Assembly (NCBI RefSeq): GCF_001931485.1
Contig: NZ_MSDV01000074.1
Location: 62,001 to 126,000 of the forward strand
Direction of reading: 5' to 3'
Length of the DNA: 64,000 bases
Source of the DNA: Burkholderia sp. SRS-W-2-2016
GTDB lineage: Bacteria; Pseudomonadota; Gammaproteobacteria; Burkholderiales; Burkholderiaceae
This document shows, in pieces, positions 41,792-50,249 of this stretch (position 1 is its first letter; each line of letters begins with the position of its first letter). A model generated the notes under the pieces. That model had not been told where the DNA came from. It did not search any database and saw only the letters and a list, made by a program, of their open reading frames with translations. The position numbers and the translations under genes are program-made.

Positions 41792-41998
41792 ATGCGCTCC
41801 GACCAGACCACCGCCGATTTAACCGAACCTCAGCCCGCGCCGGGCGCGTCGCTGGATGAGGCGACCGCGCCTCTGTCACAACCGCCGATGCGCATGCTGA
41901 CACGGGTCGCCTTCTGTTTCGCGTGGCTGTTCGGGCTGGAGCCGTTCCTCGCCGCCACGCCCGACGATTCGACCGGAGCGAAGCGCGATTCGCATTGA
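41792..41998 (+). CDS. Possible small protein (doubtful)
   Basis: 68-residue open frame starting MRSDQTTADLTEPQPAPG and containing one short hydrophobic stretch RVAFCFAWLFGLEPFLA (about 38-54), possibly a membrane segment. A weak GAGAAC lies before the ATG. It stands between the tRNA terminator and a repeat-rich gap, with no conserved motif that I recognise. Its codon use is compatible with coding, but chance is possible in this GC-rich DNA. Confidence 0.35.
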   Translation: MRSDQTTADLTEPQPAPGASLDEATAPLSQPPMRMLTRVAFCFAWLFGLEPFLAATPDDSTGAKRDSH

Positions 41999-42100
41999 AG
42001 CGCCGCCGCGTTGAAACTTTCGTTTTAAGCGAGAGCAGTTTCTACAGGCTCGCCGTCCCGCCGAGCGTTCGCTCGCCTGCGCTCTGGCGACGAGCGACGC

Positions 42101-42130
42101 GGCGCACGTCGGCGCACGTCGGCGCACGTG
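42101..42130. repeat. Three tandem 10-bp repeats
   Basis: GGCGCACGTC occurs twice and GGCGCACGTG once in direct tandem, then GGCGC. It lies in a non-coding gap and looks like a short slippage-prone array. The inner GCACGTGG resembles no specific site I can name. Confidence 0.8.
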
Positions 42131-42217
42131 GGCGCTTACCGGCGGCCTTGCCGGGAATAGCGGTTGCGCGTCCCTCGGGTGGGAGTTCTTCCCATTCACT
42201 GGACACTGGACGCCGCC

Positions 42218-42391
42218 ATGCAAACCGATCCCACCATCGACCCGATTGCCGATCCCGCCAACCAGCCGCTCGACGAACCCGGCGAGCAACCGCGGCCGTT
42301 GCCCGACACGCCGCCCGAAACCGATCCGCTCGCGCCCGGTTCGTCGCCTGAAGACGAAGAGGCTCTCAGGCGCGCGCCGCGCGAACCATAA
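42218..42391 (+). CDS. Possible small Pro/Asp/Glu-rich protein (doubtful)
   Basis: 57-residue acidic frame MQTDPTIDPIADPANQPLDE followed by further Pro/Glu/Asp-rich sequence ending RRAPREP. No hydrophobic segment or fold is apparent. The amino-acid bias (Pro, Asp, Glu) is not what random frames in this DNA usually give, and the frame ends before a weak promoter-like sequence. There is no strong ribosome site. Small proteins of this kind are sometimes annotated in the genus. Confidence 0.4.
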   Translation: MQTDPTIDPIADPANQPLDEPGEQPRPLPDTPPETDPLAPGSSPEDEEALRRAPREP

Positions 42392-42459
42392 GTCAGAATT
42401 GACCGGTATCAGGGAAAGTCCGTGTAAAAAAGACCGCGCCCAAGTCGTTAAATCAATAC

Positions 42460-42490
42460 GGAAGCCTTATTAAATTAAGGCTTCCGCTTT
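42460..42490 (+). terminator. Orphan stem-loop terminator 1
   Basis: GGAAGCCTTA-TTAAAT-TAAGGCTTCC (42460-42485) is a ten-pair stem, followed by GCTTTC. It lies 68 bases after the doubtful small ORF and may terminate it or a short RNA. Confidence 0.65.
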
Positions 42491-42628
42491 CAGCACGGGT
42501 TTTGTCACGCGGCGGCCGGCGCCGCAATTCACCTCCGGGCAATGCCCGTGCCGAAAGCTTCTTCACGGCGCGTATAGGCTTTGTGAAAAAGCCGATGACA
42601 GGCGTTAGCCGAAACGGGAAATCACAAG

Positions 42629-42650
42629 ACCGCCGGGCAGGCGGTTTTTT
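42629..42650 (+). terminator. Orphan stem-loop terminator 2
   Basis: ACCGCC-GGGCA-GGCGGT (42629-42645) is followed by a run of five further T residues and ATT. No gene ends nearby on the plus strand, so an unannotated transcript is implied. Confidence 0.75.
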
Positions 42651-43286
42651 ATTGAGATGGCGACCGGTGGCAGAGCCAACGCCCGTGGCCTTGTGCGGCC
42701 GCGCAAAGCGGCGCTCGAAAGTGGTGAATTGCAATCGGGCAATTGCGTCGCGTATTGGGCGACGCGTTAATCAACCGGCAGGTCAATTCGCTAATCGACC
42801 GAGTGGCGGGAGAATGACTGGATTAACTCCATTAAGTTCCCGGAATTTATAAATATTTTTCCATACCCCCGAATATCAATCATTTCAATAGGTCCGCGTA
42901 CGGAAATTCTGCTCGCTTATTCGGCAATTTGTTCCGACCCGATTAAGTCATCCGTATTAAGACGGTGTTGCAAACGCACAACTTCGAATATTGAGACATT
43001 GCAAATTCGCCTTGCCTGGCGCAGCTCTGCGGCCGTCGCAATCTTGTCATAACTGACGGAAAAACAATGACTTAAATCAAGTTGGGTGGCTATTGTTGCG
43101 AAATTCGAAAAATCCTGTTGCGTGAATTATTGGCGTCGCTATTAGGGTGTCCACCTACACTCACGCTTCGTTTCAAGGGTGCCCAGCCAAGCTTCACGGC
43201 TCGGCCACAGGGCGGTGGCAGATGCTCTCGGCATCGGCCGCTGAAGCGGGTCCCGCTCCCCGTAAATTTTTCGAATTGGAGTTCCC

Positions 43287-44432
43287 ATGAAAAAGAGTCT
43301 CATCGTCGTTGCGGCTGCCGCATCGTTCGCTTCCGTCGCACACGCACAAAGCAGCGTGACCCTGTATGGTCTGCTGGACGCAGGCCTGACGTACACCAGC
43401 AACGTTGGTGGCAACGCTAAGTGGGCAGCAGGCAGCGGCGGCATCAACCAGAGCATGTTCGGCCTGCGCGGTTCGGAAGATCTGGGCGGCGGTCTGAAGG
43501 CAATCTTCACGTTGGAAAGCGGCTTCAACGTCAACAACGGCGGCCTGGGTAACAACGGCGGCATCTTCAACCGTCAGGCATTCGTCGGTCTGTCGAGCGC
43601 ACAATTCGGTACCGTCACGCTGGGCCGTCAGTTCGACGCAGCTCAAGACTACCTCGCACCGCTGACCGCAACGGGCAGCTGGGGCGGCACGTTCTTCGCG
43701 CACCCGTACAACAACGACAACCTGAACACCAACGGTGGTCTGTCGGTTAACAACTCGATCAAGTACTCGAGCGCAAACTACGCTGGCTTCACGTTCGGCG
43801 GCACGTACGGCTTCTCGAACGAAGCTGGTAACTTCGCGAACAACCGCCAGTACAGCGTCGGTGCTGCATACCAGTGGCAAGGCCTGCACCTCGGTGCTGC
43901 TTACGCCCAGCAGAACAACCCGGCTGGCAACGGCACGGGCGCTTCGGACGGCGTCGTCGCGAACGCAGGTGGCGTGATCAACGCTGCTCAATTCCGTCAG
44001 CGTCAGTTCGGCGCAGCGGCTTCGTATGACCTCGGCCCGGCAACGGTCGGTCTGGCATGGACGCAATCGCGTATCGACAACCTGGTCGGCGCAGCAGCTG
44101 GTCAGCGTCAAGGTCACACCAACAACTACGAAGTCAACGGTAAGTACAACCTGACGCCGGCAATGGCTCTGGGCGTTGCTTACACGTTCACCGACTCGCG
44201 TGGCTACGGCGTGAACGAAGCTGGCAACGACATGAAGACCCGTTACCACCAGATCGGCCTGCAGGCTGACTACTCGCTGTCGCGTCGCACCGACGTCTAC
44301 GCTCAGGCTGTGTACCAGCACGCAATGGGCGACGGCGGCGTGGCTTCGATCTACAGCGGCGACAACACGGTTCCGACCTCGTCGTCGAAGAACCAGACGG
44401 CTGCTACGGTCGGTCTGCGTCACCGCTTCTAA
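43287..44432 (+). CDS. Major OmpC-like porin
   Basis: 381-residue outer-membrane porin. The signal peptide MKKSLIVVAAAASFASVAHA (20 residues) is followed by QSSVTLYGLLDAGLTYTS; conserved FGLRGSEDLGGGLKAIFTLE and GRQFDAAQDYL follow and the chain ends VGLRHRF. Codon use is clearly different from neighbours: Ala is mostly GCA/GCT and Gly often GGT, the pattern of very highly expressed genes in this group. With its long AT-rich leader and a strong terminator, it is probably the main general porin. It converges on another porin gene. Confidence 0.94.
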   Translation: MKKSLIVVAAAASFASVAHAQSSVTLYGLLDAGLTYTSNVGGNAKWAAGSGGINQSMFGLRGSEDLGGGLKAIFTLESGFNVNNGGLGNNGGIFNRQAFVGLSSAQFGTVTLGRQFDAAQDYLAPLTATGSWGGTFFAHPYNNDNLNTNGGLSVNNSIKYSSANYAGFTFGGTYGFSNEAGNFANNRQYSVGAAYQWQGLHLGAAYAQQNNPAGNGTGASDGVVANAGGVINAAQFRQRQFGAAASYDLGPATVGLAWTQSRIDNLVGAAAGQRQGHTNNYEVNGKYNLTPAMALGVAYTFTDSRGYGVNEAGNDMKTRYHQIGLQADYSLSRRTDVYAQAVYQHAMGDGGVASIYSGDNTVPTSSSKNQTAATVGLRHRF

Positions 44433-44447
44433 GCTTCAGCAGAAGCT
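44432..44447 (+). repeat. Short hairpin overlapping the porin stop
   Basis: AGCTTC-AGCA-GAAGCT forms a six-pair stem starting at the last base of the stop codon, 13 bases before the terminator. It may protect the mRNA 3' end. Confidence 0.4.
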
Positions 44448-44460
44448 ACCTGTAGTACAA

Positions 44461-44488
44461 AAAGGTGCCGTTCGCGGCACCTTTTTTT
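44461..44488 (+). terminator. Terminator of the major porin gene
   Basis: AAAGGTGCCG-TTCG-CGGCACCTTT with a stable UUCG loop, followed by TTTT. A textbook intrinsic terminator 28 bases after the stop. Confidence 0.95.
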
Positions 44489-44540
44489 ATGCGCGCGGCA
44501 AACGCACACACCGGCAAGCCGACTTGCCGCGCGACAGGCG

Positions 44541-44572
44541 AAAAAAAACGGCGCCCCAAGGGGCGCCGTTTT
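44541..44572 (-). terminator. Terminator of the leftward porin gene
   Basis: AAAACGGCGCCCC-AA-GGGGCGCCGTTTT (44545-44572) is a 13-pair stem; on the minus strand it is followed by four more T. It lies 26 bases after the stop of the porin at 44599. Confidence 0.93.
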
Positions 44573-44598
44573 GCCGTCACGATCCGGAAAATCGTCTT

Positions 44599-45738
44599 TT
44601 AGAAAATCGTCCGCAGACCGAGTGCAACGCCGGTCTGATTGTCGCGCCCCGGCAGTTCGACCGAAGCCGCGCCCGACACCTTGTTGAAATCGACAGTGCC
44701 GTACACCTCGGTGCGCTTGGACAGCGCATATTCGGCGAGGCCGACGAACGTGTAGCGGTAGCCGCTGTCGAGTTGACCGTTGCCGATCGCCGCATTGGAC
44801 ATGTGGTCGTAATACGCGGCGCCCGTCAGCGTGAGCGCGCGGGTGGCCTGCCAGGTGACGCCGGCGAACGGGCCGTTGTCGATGCGGCCGGAGCCCTTCA
44901 CGATATCGACGCCCGGCACCAGCGTCTGCTGCGCGAGCGCGCTATCGACAAAGCCGGTGTCGTCCTTCGAATGCAGATAGCCGACGTAGACCTTCGTCGC
45001 GCTGAACGCATAGACCGCGTTCGCGTTGAAGATGGTCTGCTTGTGATTGCTGTTGTCGCTGTTCTGCTGCACGCCGGCCGCGACGCTGAGCGGGCCGGCC
45101 GCGTACGACAGCGTGAAACCGTACATATTGCCCGCGCCGAGATGACCCGGCACCTGGCCCGAGAAGCCGCTATCGCCGGTCGACGTCGAGTCGGTGCCGA
45201 ACGAATACATCGCGGCCACCGTCAGGCCGTTGAAGGTGCCGGTGTACTTGACCGCGTTGTCCGCATAGAGCCCCGCGCCGAGCGCGCCGGGCAGCCACGA
45301 ATTCTCGTTGTAGTTGCCGACGGTCAGCGGGTCGTAGGTGTCGCCGAGCAGATCGAACAGCGGCGACTTCTGGCGGCCGAGCGTGAGCGTGCCGTAGCGG
45401 CTGCTCAGCCCGACATACGCGTTGCGGTTGAAGAGGCGATGGCTATCGGACGCCGCGCCGTTCTGCAGATCGATACCGCTTTCCAGATCGAAGATCGCCT
45501 TGATGCCGCCGCCGAGATCTTCCGAGCCGCGCAGACCCCAGCGGCTGTTGGTGATCGCGCCGTTCGTCATGAACAGGCGATTGTCGTTGCTGGCGTTCGA
45601 GTTGGTCAGATAGCGCACGCTGACGTCGGCGACGCCGTACAGCGTGATCGAACTTTGCGCGGCGGCCTGTTCCGACGTGACGGCGAGGGCGGCGCCGCCG
45701 AGCAGCGCGGCGGTTTTGAGAAGACGGGTGTGTCTCAC
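44599..45738 (-). CDS. OmpC-like porin, convergent with the major porin
   Basis: 379-residue beta-barrel porin. The start is taken as GTG at 45738, with AGGAAA nine bases upstream; this gives a 27-residue signal peptide ending QAAA before QSSITLYGVADVS. Using an upstream ATG-like start would add 35 charged residues in front of the signal. WGLRGSEDLGGGIKAIFDLE and GRQKSPLFDLLGDTYDPL are conserved, and the C-terminus ends GLRTIF. Codon use is GC-rich and ordinary, unlike the porin it faces, so it is likely a minor or conditional channel. Confidence 0.92.
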   Translation of the reverse strand: MRHTRLLKTAALLGGAALAVTSEQAAAQSSITLYGVADVSVRYLTNSNASNDNRLFMTNGAITNSRWGLRGSEDLGGGIKAIFDLESGIDLQNGAASDSHRLFNRNAYVGLSSRYGTLTLGRQKSPLFDLLGDTYDPLTVGNYNENSWLPGALGAGLYADNAVKYTGTFNGLTVAAMYSFGTDSTSTGDSGFSGQVPGHLGAGNMYGFTLSYAAGPLSVAAGVQQNSDNSNHKQTIFNANAVYAFSATKVYVGYLHSKDDTGFVDSALAQQTLVPGVDIVKGSGRIDNGPFAGVTWQATRALTLTGAAYYDHMSNAAIGNGQLDSGYRYTFVGLAEYALSKRTEVYGTVDFNKVSGAASVELPGRDNQTGVALGLRTIF

Positions 45739-46020
45739 TGAATTTCCTGCGTGTGGAGAGAGAGATTTATCTTTTGGAAGCGGCGCGCGGATCGCCCGCG
45801 GCGCCGGGCGCGCCGATGATAGATCACGGCCCGCGCGGCTCACTCGAAGTGTTGCTGCAATAACGTATTGCGCTTTCTGACAATTGCGTCCTTATTGCTA
45901 ACAAGATTTGACTTTTGCCCAAGCGGGCTTCGAGTAGTCTCGAACGGGTTGATCTATTGATCTATGGACACCCATGCTCCGCGACGCTGGCTCATGTTTT
46001 GTGCGGACGGGTATTGATGC

Positions 46021-46374
46021 ATGAATATCCCTTCTACCGAATCCAACTCGACCTGGCCGAAAGTGCAGGACTTGACCGACGAACAATGGCTGCGCGTCGC
46101 GTCACTATTGCCTGAGATGCTGAACGACGGACCGCGCCGCGGGCGGCCGCCGATCGATGTGCGCCGCGTGCTCGACAGCGTGATGTGGGTGCTGCACACG
46201 CGAGCGCCGTGGAGTGCGATGCCCGAGGGCTACGTCCCGTACCAGACCGCGCATCGTTACTATCTGCGCTGGAAAAAGTCCGGCGTGCTGACCGCGATCA
46301 TGTTCGCGCTATTCAAGACCGACGACGCGCTCGAAACGCGCGCCACGCGCAGGGGCGGCGCGCGGGCGGGCTAA
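46021..46374 (+). pseudogene. Solitary IS5-type transposase N-terminal domain (remnant or domesticated)
   Basis: 117-residue frame with the DUF4096 DNA-binding domain of IS5-family OrfA: LTDEQWLRVASLLPEMLNDG, then RRGRPPIDVRRVLDSVMWVL and RAPWSAMPEGYVPYQTAHRYY. No catalytic DDE half follows; the next gene is an unrelated Crp/Fnr regulator 67 bp away. I saw no terminal inverted repeats or target duplication. The frame itself is intact, so it may be a domesticated DNA-binding protein rather than decay. Upstream, TTCGAG-TAGT-CTCGAA (45929-45944) is an inverted repeat. Confidence 0.75.
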
Positions 46375-46441
46375 GGCGTCGCGCGCGACGGCCCACCGCG
46401 CGGTGGCAGAAAGAATGGCGCAATAACAGAAAGGGCGCCGC

Positions 46442-47185
46442 CTAGATCTGTTCCCGTCCGAACTCGCACAGCCTTTCCAGATCGAGCACGTCGATCTGGT
46501 TATACGACAGCCGCAAGATTCGCAGCTTCTCGAGGTTCTGCAACGCCTGATTAATCCGTTGCCGCGACACGCCCGCGAGCAGCCCGACTTCCTCCTGCGA
46601 GATCGCCAGTGTGCGCCCGGTGTCCGGATAGAGATCGGGATTGAACAACTGGGCGAGCGACTGCGCGACGCGCGCATCCACGTCGAGCAGCCGGCTGTTC
46701 TGGATCGACGCGATGAATTCGCCCATCCGGTTGTTCAACTGCCGGATCACGAACCCCGTGAACGGCAGGCTCGTTTCGAGCAGCGCATGGAACGTCGCCG
46801 ACGGCACGAACATCACCAGCGACGGCTGGATCGCCGCCACATCGTATTTGCGCAATTCGCGCTTGATCACGCTGCCTTCGCCGAACCAGCCGCCCGGCGG
46901 CACGCCCGACAGCGTGCAACTGCGGCCCGACGCGTTGTAGATCGCCAGCTTGATGAGTCCGGAGTGCACGCCGATCCAGTAGTCGGAAGGCTCGCTGCGG
47001 CGCGCGATCCACGCACCGCCTTCAAGATGCTCGGCGTGCGCGCTGGCCAGCACCAGCGCCCGATGCTCGGCGGCCAGCGCGCGAAACCATGCGCAGTTGG
47101 TAAACAGCCGTTCGAGTTCGGCGGGCGCGACGCGTGAGCACGGCGGCCGGGTTTCGGCGTGGTCGGTGAGCGGAGCGTCGTTCAT
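46442..47185 (-). CDS. Crp/Fnr-family transcriptional regulator
   Basis: 247-residue protein with an N-terminal cyclic-nucleotide-binding-like domain (about 25-150; GGWFGEGSVIKRE in the phosphate-cassette position) and a C-terminal helix-turn-helix EEVGLLAGVSRQRINQALQNLE (about 200-221). It lacks the Cys cluster of oxygen-sensing Fnr. The start is ATG at 47185. It is divergent from an acyl-CoA synthetase gene, and a 20-bp palindrome lies 87 bp upstream in the shared region, so it probably controls itself and that gene. Its signal is unknown. Confidence 0.87.
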   Translation of the reverse strand: MNDAPLTDHAETRPPCSRVAPAELERLFTNCAWFRALAAEHRALVLASAHAEHLEGGAWIARRSEPSDYWIGVHSGLIKLAIYNASGRSCTLSGVPPGGWFGEGSVIKRELRKYDVAAIQPSLVMFVPSATFHALLETSLPFTGFVIRQLNNRMGEFIASIQNSRLLDVDARVAQSLAQLFNPDLYPDTGRTLAISQEEVGLLAGVSRQRINQALQNLEKLRILRLSYNQIDVLDLERLCEFGREQI

Positions 47186-47271
47186 CGGCAATAAGCGGCT
47201 TGAGCGGTTGGAGCAACAGTTGGAGCAGGATAGCGCGGTGCGGACGAGGGGCGGAACGCGTGCCGCGCGAC

Positions 47272-47291
47272 TCTGTCATTTGAATGACAGA
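47272..47291. promoter_or_regulatory. Probable operator of the Crp/Fnr regulator
   Basis: TCTGTCATTTGAATGACAGA is a perfect 20-bp palindrome in the divergent region. Read as TGTCA-N6-TGACA it has the exact spacing of Crp-family sites (TGTGA-N6-TCACA) with one base changed in each half. Confidence 0.65.
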
Positions 47292-47421
47292 CAGTTCGCG
47301 ATGACAATTGCTAGGCTAGGGCTCGCTGCCGACGTGAACCCAACGTGAACGGCAGGCAGCAGGTCCCGGTTTGCCAATCAGAACGATCATCGGCGCGGCT
47401 CGCGCCCAAGGAGACTACGCA

Positions 47422-49056
47422 ATGACGCAGCACATGTTCGACGAAGGTCTCGAGCGGCGCGAGGCCAATTATGTCCCGCTGACGCCGATCGATTTCCTCG
47501 TGCGCGCAGCGCAAGTGTATGGCCACCGGCTCGCGATCGTCCACGGGGAGATTCGTCGCAGCTGGAGCGAGACTTACGAGCGCGCGCGGCGCCTCGCGAG
47601 CGCGTTGCGGGCGGCCGGCATCGAGCGCGGCGACACGGTTGCCGCATTGTTGCCGAACATCCCGCCGATGGTCGAAGCGCACTTCGGCGTGCCGATGGCC
47701 GGCGCTGTGCTCAACACGCTCAATACCCGGCTCGACGTCGCCACGCTGCTGTTCATGCTGCGCCACGGCGAAGCCAAGGCGCTGATCGTCGACACCGAAT
47801 ACGGCGAGTTCGCACACCGCGCGGCGCTCGAATTTCCGGAGCTGCGCGTGATCAGCGTGGCCGACGCGCAGCCCGCCGACCCCGCGCAGTTCCCCCGCGC
47901 GACAGACTACGAGCAGTTCCTGCAAGCCGGCGACCCCACTTACGAATGGACCCCGCCCACCGACGAATGGGGCGCGATCGCGCTCAATTACACGTCCGGC
48001 ACCACCGGCGACCCGAAGGGCGTGGTCTACCATCACCGCGGCGCGTATCTGAATGCGCTCAGCAACATCCTCGAATGGGACATGCCGAAGCACGCGGTCT
48101 ATCTGTGGACGCTGCCGCTGTTTCATTGCAACGGCTGGTGCTTCCCGTGGACCGTGGCGGCGCGCGCGGGCGTCAATGTCTGCCTGCGCAGGTTCGACGC
48201 GAAGACCGTGTTCGAGCTGATTCGCCGCGAGCGCATCACGCACTACTGCGGCGCGCCGATCGTGCAGAGCGCGCTGGCCAATGCGCCGGCCGAATGGCGC
48301 GAGGGCATCACGCACCGGGTGTCGACGATGGTCGCCGGCGCGGCGCCGCCGCCCGCGGTGATCGCGAAGATGAAGGAGATCGGTTTCGATCTGACGCACG
48401 TGTACGGCCTGACCGAAACCTACGGGCCGGCGGCCGTGTGCGCGAAGCAGGACGCGTGGGACGAACTCGACGACATCACCCGCGCCGACCTGACCGCGCG
48501 CCAGGGCGTGCGCTATCACCTGCAGGCGGCGGTCGCGGTGCTCGATCCGGACACGCTCGCGCCGGTGCCGGACGACGGCGAAACGCTCGGCGAGATCATG
48601 TTCCGCGGCAACATCTGCATGAAGGGCTATCTGAAGAACGAACGCGCGACCGAAGCGGCGTTCGCCGGCGGCTGGTTCCATACCGGCGATCTCGGCGTGC
48701 GCACCGCCGACGGCTATGTGCGCATCCGCGACCGCAGCAAGGACATCATCATTTCGGGCGGCGAGAACATTTCGAGCATCGAGGTCGAGGACACGCTGTA
48801 CCGGCATCCGGCGGTGTCGGTGGCGGCGGTGGTCGCGATGGCCGATCCGAAGTGGGGCGAGGTGCCGTGCGCATTCGTCGAGTTGAAGGAGGGCGCGCAG
48901 GCGACCGAGGAGGAAATCATCGCGCACTGCCGGCTGTTCCTCGCCGGCTACAAGCTGCCGAAGGCGGTGCGCTTCGGCGAATTGCCGAAGACCTCGACCG
49001 GCAAGATCCAGAAGTTCGAGTTGCGCTCGCGGATCAAGGCGGAAGGCAAGGGCTGA
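47422..49056 (+). CDS. AMP-forming acyl-CoA synthetase
   Basis: 544-residue ANL-superfamily ligase, probably for short- or medium-chain fatty acids. Motifs: phosphate loop YTSGTTGDPKGVVYHHRG (about 192-209), YGLTETYGP, GWFHTGDLG and IISGGENISSIEVED, with catalytic Lys in PKTSTGKIQKFELR near the C-terminus. ATG at 47422 follows AAGGAGACTACGCA. It resembles the FadD3/AlkK-like enzymes of Burkholderiaceae that activate medium-chain acids; the substrate is not certain. The divergent Crp/Fnr regulator is the natural control candidate. Confidence 0.9.
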   Translation: MTQHMFDEGLERREANYVPLTPIDFLVRAAQVYGHRLAIVHGEIRRSWSETYERARRLASALRAAGIERGDTVAALLPNIPPMVEAHFGVPMAGAVLNTLNTRLDVATLLFMLRHGEAKALIVDTEYGEFAHRAALEFPELRVISVADAQPADPAQFPRATDYEQFLQAGDPTYEWTPPTDEWGAIALNYTSGTTGDPKGVVYHHRGAYLNALSNILEWDMPKHAVYLWTLPLFHCNGWCFPWTVAARAGVNVCLRRFDAKTVFELIRRERITHYCGAPIVQSALANAPAEWREGITHRVSTMVAGAAPPPAVIAKMKEIGFDLTHVYGLTETYGPAAVCAKQDAWDELDDITRADLTARQGVRYHLQAAVAVLDPDTLAPVPDDGETLGEIMFRGNICMKGYLKNERATEAAFAGGWFHTGDLGVRTADGYVRIRDRSKDIIISGGENISSIEVEDTLYRHPAVSVAAVVAMADPKWGEVPCAFVELKEGAQATEEEIIAHCRLFLAGYKLPKAVRFGELPKTSTGKIQKFELRSRIKAEGKG

Positions 49057-49085
49057 CGCTCGCGGCCTTCAACGCTGTCCGCTAA

Positions 49086-49117
49086 GCGGCGCGAGCGTGC
49101 GAGACACGCCGCGCCGC
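49086..49117. terminator. Stem-loop between the acyl-CoA synthetase and LysE genes
   Basis: GCGGCGCG (49086-49093) pairs with CGCGCCGC (49110-49117), with CGTG/CACG pairing inside. It lies in the convergent gap 30 bases after the synthetase stop. No T-tract, so only a tentative bidirectional terminator. Confidence 0.45.
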
Positions 49118-49121
49118 GTTA

Positions 49122-49760
49122 TCAAATCCCCATCTTGTGCGCATTCAGGATCAGCCGCAGGCCCAGCGCGGTCACCGCGCTCGCGGCAATGCGGTCGATC
49201 CACGCCTTCCAGCGCAGATAGATCTCGCGCGGCCGCTTGCTCGAAAAGCACAGCGCGACGATCGTGTACCAGCCCGCCTCGATCGCGAAGATCGCCGGCG
49301 GCAGCGCGAAGTAGCACCACAGCGGCGGATGCTGCGGCAGCAGCGCCGCGAAGATACTGCCGTAATAGACCGCCGTCTTCGGATTGCTGAGCTGCGTGCT
49401 CAGGCCGATCCAGAACGACTTGCGCGGATTGCCGCCGGCGCCCGCCGGGGTCGCGCTGAAGGCGAGCGGCTGCGCGGCGCCGCGCCAGATTTTCGACGCC
49501 AGATAGATCAGGTAGACGCCCCCGGCCACTTTCAGCCCAACATACAGCCACTCGACGGTCGCGAGCAGCGTATACAGCCCGAGCAGCGCGATGCCGCTGA
49601 AGAACACCCCGCCAATGCCCATGCCGAGCGCGGTCGCGAGTCCGTCGTTGCGCGACAGACCGATCGCGTTGCGCGCGACGATCACGAAGCTCGGTCCCGG
49701 GCTCATCGCGCCCAATAACAACGCGGCGAGGATCGTGAGGATAGCGGTCGAGGCGGGCAT
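49122..49760 (-). CDS. LysE/RhtB-family exporter
   Basis: 212-residue inner-membrane protein with about six helices. The N-terminal LGAMSPGPSFVIVARNAIG is the LysE-family signature, and FWIGLSTQLSNPKTAVYYGSIFA in the middle matches the second conserved region. Family members export amino acids such as lysine, threonine or homoserine lactone. No regulator of the LysG type is adjacent, and the gene is convergent with the acyl-CoA synthetase. The substrate cannot be predicted. Confidence 0.88.
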   Translation of the reverse strand: MPASTAILTILAALLLGAMSPGPSFVIVARNAIGLSRNDGLATALGMGIGGVFFSGIALLGLYTLLATVEWLYVGLKVAGGVYLIYLASKIWRGAAQPLAFSATPAGAGGNPRKSFWIGLSTQLSNPKTAVYYGSIFAALLPQHPPLWCYFALPPAIFAIEAGWYTIVALCFSSKRPREIYLRWKAWIDRIAASAVTALGLRLILNAHKMGI

Positions 49761-50249
49761 TCGATTGTCTCCTGAGGGGCGGGGCGTTTGGGCGGCCTAC
49801 GGTCGCGCGGTGCGACGCGAGGTGACGCGCCGCGATGCGGGCGTGGCCGGCGGGCATCGGGCGTAACGTATCGCATTGTCCGTCAATCGCGCGGCCGCGG
49901 CCACGAATACTGAAAAGCCGCCGGCCGTGCACTCGGTGCACTCGGTGCGACCCGCGCAATTGGAAAAACTCCGTTGCTGCGCCCCAAATAAATTGAATGC
50001 TAGAATCGGCTTCCATACGCTGAAGCGCCCTTGGAATAACTAGCTTGCCTGACTCCAACGCCTTCATTCAGCTGCTTCAATCCCGGATTTAACGAACTTT
50101 CACTTCGCGAGTGCGGTTTTTCGCGCATTTGCACGGATGCTGTGAATCCGATTTGTTTCCGTTTTCTTTTGAATTGCGCACGGGCTTCGCGTTGTTTCGC
50201 GACAGCCCTGTTTGTCTAACGCCAGCATCAGCTGCGATATCAGAACGTT
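49761..50249. other. Divergent intergenic region between lysE and the H-NS-like gene
   Basis: About 490 bases with no supportable gene. It includes two tandem copies of GTGCACTCG (49927-49944), a possible -10 TAGAAT at 50001-50006 with no good -35, and an AT-richer, T-rich stretch from 50100 to 50215. The leader of the H-NS-like gene is therefore long. Confidence 0.5.
49927..49944. repeat. Two tandem 9-bp repeats
   Basis: GTGCACTCG is repeated twice in tandem, followed by GTGCG. Each unit contains the palindrome GTGCAC. It lies in the lysE/H-NS-like intergenic region; role unknown. Confidence 0.7.

Larger units (their letters stand above)
42392..43286. other. Gene-free region: orphan terminators and porin leader
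   Basis: About 900 bases without a convincing gene. The first part (42395-42655) contains a TTGACC hexamer at 42399 and two intrinsic terminators with no open frame between them, so a small RNA is possible. From 42750 to 43120 the base composition is notably AT-richer than the surroundings, then the porin leader begins. A GGAG at 43278 serves the porin at 43287. Confidence 0.6.

Noticed and set aside
42490..42650. Riboswitch (c-di-GMP type) in the orphan terminator segment
   Set aside because: The short hairpins and GGGCAAT sequence do not match the conserved core, and no gene follows directly; kept only as a possible small RNA.
42660..43280. Genomic island or phage remnant in the AT-rich gap
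   Set aside because: No integrase, phage or plasmid gene and no duplicate tRNA end was seen; AT-rich leaders are common upstream of major porin genes.
43194..44423. Minus-strand frame opposite the major porin (409 codons)
   Set aside because: Its Val/Arg/Cys-rich product comes from the porin's biased codons; no start signals or motifs.
45739..46440. Complete insertion sequence around the transposase domain
   Set aside because: No terminal inverted repeats, no target duplication and no catalytic half were found, so only the domain fragment is reported.
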